Origin: RGIG2945 sp045540355
GTDB lineage: Bacteria; Bacillota; Clostridia; Oscillospirales; Acutalibacteraceae
Length of the DNA stretch: 64,000 bases
Direction of reading: 5' to 3'
Assembly: GCA_045540355.1 (NCBI GenBank)
Contig: JAZQHB010000057.1
Location: 1 to 64,000 of the forward strand
Part shown: positions 59,609 to 64,000 of the stretch, piece after piece
How positions within the stretch are numbered: the first letter of the stretch is position 1
Layout: each line of letters starts with the position of its first letter
Notes under the pieces: model-generated
The model's input: only the letters and a program-made list of their open reading frames with translations
Told to the model about the DNA's origin: nothing
The model's database searches: none
Program-made: the position numbers and the translations under genes

Positions 59609-59861
59609 CTAAAACTCCCGATTTTCTTGCAGTTTCAATAAATTCACGGACATCTGCTCTTGCAACATCTTCAACGACCTCATACTCTTTGAGCATTGCG
59701 TTTACCATGGAATTTTCGTCAGTACCTTCAACGAGTAAATTCCATAAAAAAGTGCCTGTTTCGTTAAGGGTTATTAAACCGTTATAGGAACCGTCAATCG
59801 AAACAACAACAGAGTTACCGTCAACCTCTCTTAACATAAAATTGTCTTTTATTTTCAACAT
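59601..59861 (-). CDS. PqqD-like RRE protein (86 aa)
   Basis: PqqD-family fold, the RiPP recognition element that binds precursor leaders: NFMLREVDGNSVVV at the start, GLITLNETGTFLWNLLVEG near residues 32-50 and VREFIETARKSGVLDE at the end. ATG 59861 follows GGGAGAG; upstream codons are unsupported. First gene of the minus-strand operon and divergent from peptide B, so it is the natural leader-binding partner of peptides A and B. Confidence 0.87.
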   Translation of the reverse strand: MLKIKDNFMLREVDGNSVVVSIDGSYNGLITLNETGTFLWNLLVEGTDENSMVNAMLKEYEVVEDVARADVREFIETARKSGVLDE

Positions 59862-59952
59862 TTCCAATCTCTCCCTATACAATAATATACACATTTAAGT
59901 ATAGCACAGTTTTTAATAAAAATAAAGATAAATTTTCATTAAAATATAATTC

Positions 59953-59981
59953 TTGACAATATGCATATTTTGGATTAGAAT
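59953..59981 (+). promoter_or_regulatory. Promoter of peptide B
   Basis: TTGACA (59953-59958), 17-nt spacer, TAGAAT (59976-59981). Resembles the peptide A promoter just downstream of the -35 (TTGACAAT...ATG). Confidence 0.8.
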
Positions 59982-59994
59982 GGACTTGGTGTAG

Positions 59995-60038
59995 TCTGCT
60001 ATAAAGCAGATTATGTCTTGCATTGGGGCGATCCCCAA
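59995..60038 (+). promoter_or_regulatory. Two hairpins in the peptide B leader
   Basis: TCTGCT/AGCAGA (59995-60010) and TTGGGG/CCCCAA (60023-60038). They may stabilise the short mRNA. Confidence 0.5.
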
Positions 60039-60061
60039 AATCTAAAAAGGAGTGAGTGGAA

Positions 60062-60202
60062 ATGAAGAAGTATCAGAAGCCCGTACTCGACACAGTTGAG
60101 TATGAGGTAGAAGAAATTCTCACAGTCAGCGGCGGTCTTATCGACGGCGGTCATGATGACCAGGGCGGCGATTCAGGCGACTGGGGCGATCTTTTCGGAT
60201 GA
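60062..60202 (+). CDS. Precursor-like peptide B (46 aa)
   Basis: Leader MKKYQKPVLDTVEYEVEEIL then TVSGG, and tail LIDGGHDDQGGDSGDWGDLFG, homologous to peptide A and to the lipoprotein tail at 53305. The AAGGAGTGAG site, consensus-like promoter and terminator indicate strong expression from a one-gene transcript. The tail is rich in Gly and Asp with a single aromatic pair (Trp, Phe) and no Cys, Ser-rich or Thr-rich stretch, so lanthionine chemistry is excluded. Divergent from the PqqD-like/peptidase/ABC operon. Confidence 0.8.
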   Translation: MKKYQKPVLDTVEYEVEEILTVSGGLIDGGHDDQGGDSGDWGDLFG

Positions 60203-60234
60203 TTTTGTGAGGATATTTCTTTACACTAACCCTG

Positions 60235-60266
60235 CCCCGCACAAGCTGAGTTTGTGCGGGGTTTCC
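60235..60266 (+). terminator. Terminator of peptide B
   Basis: CCCCGCACAA (60235-60244) pairs with TTGTGCGGGG (60252-60261), T-rich tract follows. Confidence 0.9.
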
Positions 60267-60267
60267 T

Positions 60268-60432
60268 TTATTTGTAATGCTTGTTATATGAGTACAGTAA
60301 AATAATCAAACCGACTATTCCGACCGATATTTGACCGAGTCCCGGATAGCCGGTATTTTTTTGTCCTATGAAAACTATGGTCAGGGACAGAATGAAAAGT
60401 AATGAATACACAAAAAACTTTAAAATTTTCAT
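60268..60432 (-). CDS. Small two-helix membrane protein at end of sugar ABC operon (54 aa)
   Basis: Two transmembrane segments (FFVYSLLFILSLTIVFIG and GIVGLIILLYSY) separated by a QKNTGYPGLG loop. The start overlaps the permease stop as ATGA, strong evidence of a real coupled gene. Small proteins with a GQKNxGYxGL loop are found at the end of clostridial carbohydrate ABC operons (I associate them with DUF6903, from memory). Function unknown; possibly a transporter accessory. Confidence 0.75.
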   Translation of the reverse strand: MKILKFFVYSLLFILSLTIVFIGQKNTGYPGLGQISVGIVGLIILLYSYNKHYK

Positions 60433-61298
60433 CCTTTTATGCCTCCTGTCGTCATACCCTCGGTAAGCTTTTTCTGCACACAGATATAAAGAATTAAAGT
60501 GGGAAGCATTACCATGACAAGACCTGCGTACATTCTTCCGTATTGTGCGGCGGCGTTATCTGCTTTCATCAGTGCCACAAGACCTACGGGCAGAGTTTTG
60601 AAGCTGTCTTTTGTCATAAGCGTCATTGCGATGATATATTCATTCCAAAAGCTTAAAAAGTTAAAAAGAACGACAGTTATGATGCTCGGCTTTGCCATGG
60701 GAATCATAATTTTTGCCATCATTTTCAGATATCCGCAACCGTCGACAAATGCTGCTTCTTCAAAATCTCTCGGTATAGTGACAAAATAACCGCTGAGCAG
60801 GTATATTGTGAACGGCAATGCGGTTGAAGCGTAAATCAACGCAAGCACAAAAAGATTATTAAGGAAAAAAGTATCCCCCGTTGTATTTTTTAAAAATTTA
60901 TCTGCATCAACAAGCATCAGAAAAATCGGCACAACGATATAGTTTACATTTATGAACAGACCGCCCATGAACGAGCTTTTTATAAAGCGTGATGAAAAAA
61001 ACTTGTATCTCGAGAGTACAAACGCGGCGGGAATTGAGATAATCAGAAGTAAGACGAGGGCGGTTGCAGTTACAGTAACAGAGTTCAGCATATACCTGCC
61101 CATACCCGCTTTATTCCATGCATCTATGAAATTTCGAAAAGTGAAGCTTTCGGGCAATGACCACGGGTTGCCGTAAAATTCGGAGCTTTTCTTGAAAGCG
61201 GCAAGGAAAACCCACAACACAGGTACAACTACGGAAATTGACAGGACTGAGAGTGTGAAGTATATAAAAAAGCGATATAAAGATTTGCCGTTAGTCAT
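60429..61298 (-). CDS. Carbohydrate ABC transporter permease (MalG type)
   Basis: 289 aa, six transmembrane segments, and the cytoplasmic EAA loop EEAAFVDGCGYLKMMAKIMIPMAKP (cited in two parts, EEAAFVDGCG and IMIPMAKP) that docks the ATPase. Second permease of a CUT1-type importer; the ATPase is not encoded here and is likely a shared MsmK/UgpC-type subunit elsewhere. GAGGTG site. Confidence 0.9.
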   Translation of the reverse strand: MTNGKSLYRFFIYFTLSVLSISVVVPVLWVFLAAFKKSSEFYGNPWSLPESFTFRNFIDAWNKAGMGRYMLNSVTVTATALVLLLIISIPAAFVLSRYKFFSSRFIKSSFMGGLFINVNYIVVPIFLMLVDADKFLKNTTGDTFFLNNLFVLALIYASTALPFTIYLLSGYFVTIPRDFEEAAFVDGCGYLKMMAKIMIPMAKPSIITVVLFNFLSFWNEYIIAMTLMTKDSFKTLPVGLVALMKADNAAAQYGRMYAGLVMVMLPTLILYICVQKKLTEGMTTGGIKG

Positions 61299-61306
61299 AT
61301 TTCACC

Positions 61307-62188
61307 TCAATATTCCAAGTGCTCTCGTTTTGTCACAAGGCTTAATATTCCTGAAAGGGTAAAAGAAATTATAAACACCACGACACCGATAGCCATACCG
61401 TAACCGTAAGATGAATTTGTGTAAGCCTGCTTATACATATAGCTTAAAAACACCTCGGTTGAGCCGTCGGGACCTCCGTTTGTCATTGCTCGCACAAGTA
61501 AGAAGCTTAAATTGATTGTGCTGATTACAAAGAATGTCATGGTTGTTCGGATATTGCTCCAGATAAGAGGGATTGTTATTGTGAAAAATTGATAAATCTT
61601 TGACGCACCCTCCAAATCGGCACTTTCATATAATGATTTCGGTACATTTGACATTGATGCCGTATACATCACCATATAGTAGCCGACCGCCTGCCATATA
61701 AGTGCAAGTGCTATGCTGACAAGAACAATTTTTTGATTTCCCAACCACAAAACAGGTTTATCTTTTCCGAACAAGGAAAGGACGGAATTCAAAAGCCCAC
61801 GATTCGGCTCGTATATCGCGGAAAAAATTGCCGATATAACCACTATAGAAAGGATGTTCGGGATATAAAAAATAAGCCTGAAAAAGCCTTTTCCTTTTAT
61901 GTCCGAGCTTGTGAGAATCCCCGCTAAAATGAGGCTCAATGACAGAGTGATAACGGTTACAAACACAATGAGAAATAAAGAATTCTGAACACTTCGGATA
62001 AAATTCATGTCCGAAAAAAGTATTCTGAAGTTATCAAAACCGACAAAATTTTTTTCTGCAGAATAGCCTCCCCACTTATAAAGCGACATTCTGAACACAT
62101 TGAAAGTGGGGAGTACAATGAAAAGTATAAAGAGCACAACGGCGGGGAACAGAGATAAGAATATAAATTTTGTACGATTGGAATTCAT
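61307..62188 (-). CDS. Carbohydrate ABC transporter permease (MalF type)
   Basis: 293 aa, six transmembrane segments; N-terminal FIFLSLFPAVVLFILFIVLPTF and EAA loop YESADLEGASKIYQFFTITIPL, in part. First permease of the CUT1-type importer, one base after the binding protein gene and 8 bp before the second permease. Confidence 0.9.
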   Translation of the reverse strand: MNSNRTKFIFLSLFPAVVLFILFIVLPTFNVFRMSLYKWGGYSAEKNFVGFDNFRILFSDMNFIRSVQNSLFLIVFVTVITLSLSLILAGILTSSDIKGKGFFRLIFYIPNILSIVVISAIFSAIYEPNRGLLNSVLSLFGKDKPVLWLGNQKIVLVSIALALIWQAVGYYMVMYTASMSNVPKSLYESADLEGASKIYQFFTITIPLIWSNIRTTMTFFVISTINLSFLLVRAMTNGGPDGSTEVFLSYMYKQAYTNSSYGYGMAIGVVVFIISFTLSGILSLVTKREHLEY

Positions 62189-62189
62189 A

Positions 62190-63539
62190 TTATTTCATAG
62201 CTTCGCGAAGCTTGTCGCTTGCTTTTGCGATTCTTGCACGCCAGATATCTACGGTTGTTTCACCGCTTATAACGCTGTCAATTGCTGAAAAAACTTCATC
62301 AAAAATGCTTACACCTTCAACGGGCTCGGTGCTTGCAAAGCTACCCATTGCAGCCTTGATGCCGTTGTCATAGATACTGTAGATTTCTTTTTCTTCATCA
62401 TCTAAAAATCTGCTGACACCCTTAATCGGCTGAACTGCAACCGCATCGCCTTCATCTGCAAAAATTTCAGCGGCTTTATCTGAATACATAAACGCAATGA
62501 ATTTTTTTGCGAGGTCTTTGTTCTTGGCATTTTTCGGAATCCACATCTGCTCGAAAAAGGTGTAGGAATACCTGTCGCCGCCTTCTTTTAAAGCGGGAAG
62601 CGGTGCAAATCCCCATTCAAAGTCATCTGACATCGGTGCATCTGCCATTTCGCCCTTGACCCATGTGCCGTTGGGCATAAACAAAGCCTTGTTGTCTAAA
62701 ACGAGTTGCTGATTTTTGAGATAATTTTCATTGTTGGCATTTGAAACCGTTGTAGGTTCGGTGTAATCTTTGAGTTTGCCGATTATGCCGAGTGCTTCTT
62801 TTGCTTCATCGGAATCCCAGATACCTTCTTTGTAGGTCAAAGCGGAATTATAAAATTCTGTATTTCCGTGAGATGCTAAAAGTGCATAGAAAAATGAGTC
62901 AAAATAACCTGATGTCGGATAGGTGAAAAGTGAAATGTTTTCTTCTTTTGCCTTGTCGCCAAGCTTCCACATTTCGTCCCATGTTTCGGGTACAGACCAG
63001 CCTTTTTGTTCAAAGAGTGCCTTATTGTAAAAAAGACCGCATGGGCTATAGAACATCGGTGCAAGATAAAGCTTTCCGTCACCGTAGGGTTTTGTGATAA
63101 GAGTATCGGTAAAGCCGTCAAGCAATTTTTCTTCGACGGTAACTGCCTCACCGGGTACTGTCATCTTAAGAACATCACTTATGTCTTCAAGTGATTTTTC
63201 TTTTGTCAAAGTTTCTGTCAAGGCTTTTTCACGACCTGTTGCAAGGTGAACAACATCGGGATAGTCTCCTGCTTTCATCTGAGGACTTAAAACATCTTCT
63301 ATGGTTTTGCTTGTCGTGACATTGACCGTGACACCGCTGTTTTCTTTTTCAAACTCATCGGCAATTTTTTTCCACATTTCAGAGCCGTAAGCTGATTCCA
63401 AAGCGGCAAAATTCAAAGTGGCATTTGCTGCTTCATCTTCAATTTTTCCGTCTTCATCGTTACTTATATTCTTTCTGCAAGCGGTGAATGTAGTGAGTAC
63501 AAGCAACAAAGAAAATGTAAGTGCTAAAAACTTTTTCAT
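62190..63539 (-). CDS. Sugar-binding lipoprotein of ABC importer
   Basis: Extracellular solute-binding protein family 1. Lipoprotein signal KKFLALTFSLLLVLTTFTAC (lipobox Cys), then ATLNFAALES, DVVHLATGREKALTE, APMFYSPCGLFYNKALFEQKGW and VPETWDEMW are typical of CUT1 binding proteins. The start ATG 63539 follows AGGAGGT; upstream codons are not used. 449 aa. Captures an oligosaccharide or glycoside for the two permeases; the ligand is not predictable. Confidence 0.9.
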   Translation of the reverse strand: MKKFLALTFSLLLVLTTFTACRKNISNDEDGKIEDEAANATLNFAALESAYGSEMWKKIADEFEKENSGVTVNVTTSKTIEDVLSPQMKAGDYPDVVHLATGREKALTETLTKEKSLEDISDVLKMTVPGEAVTVEEKLLDGFTDTLITKPYGDGKLYLAPMFYSPCGLFYNKALFEQKGWSVPETWDEMWKLGDKAKEENISLFTYPTSGYFDSFFYALLASHGNTEFYNSALTYKEGIWDSDEAKEALGIIGKLKDYTEPTTVSNANNENYLKNQQLVLDNKALFMPNGTWVKGEMADAPMSDDFEWGFAPLPALKEGGDRYSYTFFEQMWIPKNAKNKDLAKKFIAFMYSDKAAEIFADEGDAVAVQPIKGVSRFLDDEEKEIYSIYDNGIKAAMGSFASTEPVEGVSIFDEVFSAIDSVISGETTVDIWRARIAKASDKLREAMK

Positions 63540-63644
63540 ATAAATACCTCCTGTATGCTTGTTATTAGCAAAATCTGAAGTAATATTCATTTCAAGTTGT
63601 ATATGTATAAATTGTAAATTTGTTGATTATATTGTGTATAAAAC

Positions 63645-63673
63645 TTGAATTAGCGGCTTTGATATGTTACAAT
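63645..63673 (+). promoter_or_regulatory. Promoter of the BadF-type ATPase gene
   Basis: TTGAAT (63645-63650), 17-nt spacer, TACAAT (63668-63673). Confidence 0.65.
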
Positions 63674-63704
63674 GTTATAATCAAACTGTAAGGTGGTGTT
63701 CCTT

Positions 63705-64000
63705 ATGTATTTGGGTATTGATGTTGGTTCAACAACTATAAAGGGTGTTGTTGTTGATGAAAACAGTAAACTCTTATATTCTGTATATCGCAGACATTTT
63801 TCGCAGATTCGCGAAAAAACTATTGAACTTTTAAATGAAGTTAAGGAAAAATTCAAGGATGAACCGATGGGCATCTGCATCTCAGGCTCCGCAGGCATGG
63901 GCATGGCGGAAAGCTGCGGTATTCCTTTTATCCAAGAGGTTTATGCAACAAGAGTTGCCGTCAATAAGCTTTATCCCGAAACCGATACAGTAATTGAACT
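63705..64000 (+). CDS. BadF/BadG/HgdC-type ATPase (CoA-dehydratase activase family), partial
   Basis: The N-terminus YLGIDVGSTTIKGVVVDEN is the phosphate-binding loop of the ASKHA fold in activators of 2-hydroxyacyl-CoA dehydratase and related enzymes; ICISGSAGMGMAE follows. RBS AAGGTGG. The gene runs off the window, so whether it is the short activase or the ~1400-aa fused form cannot be seen. Confidence 0.85.
   Translation, partial: MYLGIDVGSTTIKGVVVDENSKLLYSVYRRHFSQIREKTIELLNEVKEKFKDEPMGICISGSAGMGMAESCGIPFIQEVYATRVAVNKLYPETDTVIE

Noticed and set aside
53799..60202. Lasso peptide or lanthipeptide cluster
   Set aside because: Despite the PqqD-like and NTP_transf_5 genes, there is no asparagine-synthetase-like cyclase, transglutaminase-like protease, LanB/C/M enzyme or suitable Cys/Ser/Thr-rich core.

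Overview
The window looks like chromosome of a low-to-mid GC Gram-positive anaerobe of class Clostridia, probably Ruminococcaceae/Oscillospiraceae-like. This is inferred from strong AGGAGG-type ribosome sites, frequent TTG/GTG starts, GatCAB amidotransferase, FakA/FakB-type lipid genes, TarI/TarJ teichoic acid genes, BspA-like leucine-rich repeat surface proteins and a 2-hydroxyacyl-CoA dehydratase activator-type ATPase. No rRNA, tRNA or CRISPR array was found.

Region 1 (1-14723) is the 3' end of lysS followed by an integrative mobilizable element of about 14.5 kb. A 25-bp direct repeat (one mismatch) that encodes the last codons of lysS lies at 190-214 and 14699-14723. The element therefore restores the lysS reading frame and supplies a new terminator. 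It carries ArdA antirestriction, small accessory proteins, a complete type III restriction-modification system, a MOBV relaxase with a candidate oriT, a primase-like replication protein, a promoter-hairpin-terminator structured RNA unit in front of a SLOG (DUF2493) gene, an XRE regulator, a Tn916-type excisionase and a tyrosine integrase. A family of leader sequences able to mask Shine-Dalgarno sites recurs in the element.

Region 2 (14724-24340) has a nucleotidyltransferase-like gene that may be cargo of an older insertion, an orphan gene bracketed by two copies of a G-U rich hairpin, and a seven-gene sugar-type operon (SIS isomerase, two YjbQ paralogues, a triose-phosphate-isomerase-like protein, a fucose/arabinose-isomerase-like protein, an FGGY kinase and an amidohydrolase). 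The operon is interrupted by a TA-flanked MITE. A second TA-flanked MITE follows a divergent XRE/SLOG pair.

Region 3 (24345-46113) holds a lipid-related operon (DegV/FakB, FakA-like, MFS, PlsC, alpha/beta hydrolase), a teichoic acid or phosphopolyol polymer operon (glycosyltransferases, Wzm/Wzt-type ABC exporter, TarI, TarJ, TagB/TarF-like polymerase), two secreted proteins (LRR plus Fn3-like repeats, and a CHAP protein lacking the usual catalytic Cys), a 42-residue Asn/Gln-rich protein, gatCAB and a PAP2 protein.

Region 4 (46157-51918) is a compact phage-derived module: an S24 repressor facing a sigma-like/XRE fusion gene, a tail-fibre/baseplate protein, an LRR protein, an M15 endolysin and two holin-type proteins. 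It has no head, terminase or integrase genes.

Region 5 (51960-60432) is the strongest candidate for an undescribed system. Two short precursor-like peptides (43 and 46 aa) share a leader ending EEILTVSGG and an acidic tail ending DWGDL. They flank an operon with a PqqD-like protein, an S24/S26-like peptidase, an ABC exporter, an NTP_transf_5 nucleotidyltransferase, a CCA-adding enzyme, a metallophosphoesterase and a Thr-rich lipoprotein. The lipoprotein's last 20 residues reproduce the peptide tail. A CPBP membrane protein adjoins one peptide. The window ends with a sugar ABC importer (binding protein, two permeases, small membrane protein) and the start of a BadF/HgdC-type ATPase gene.
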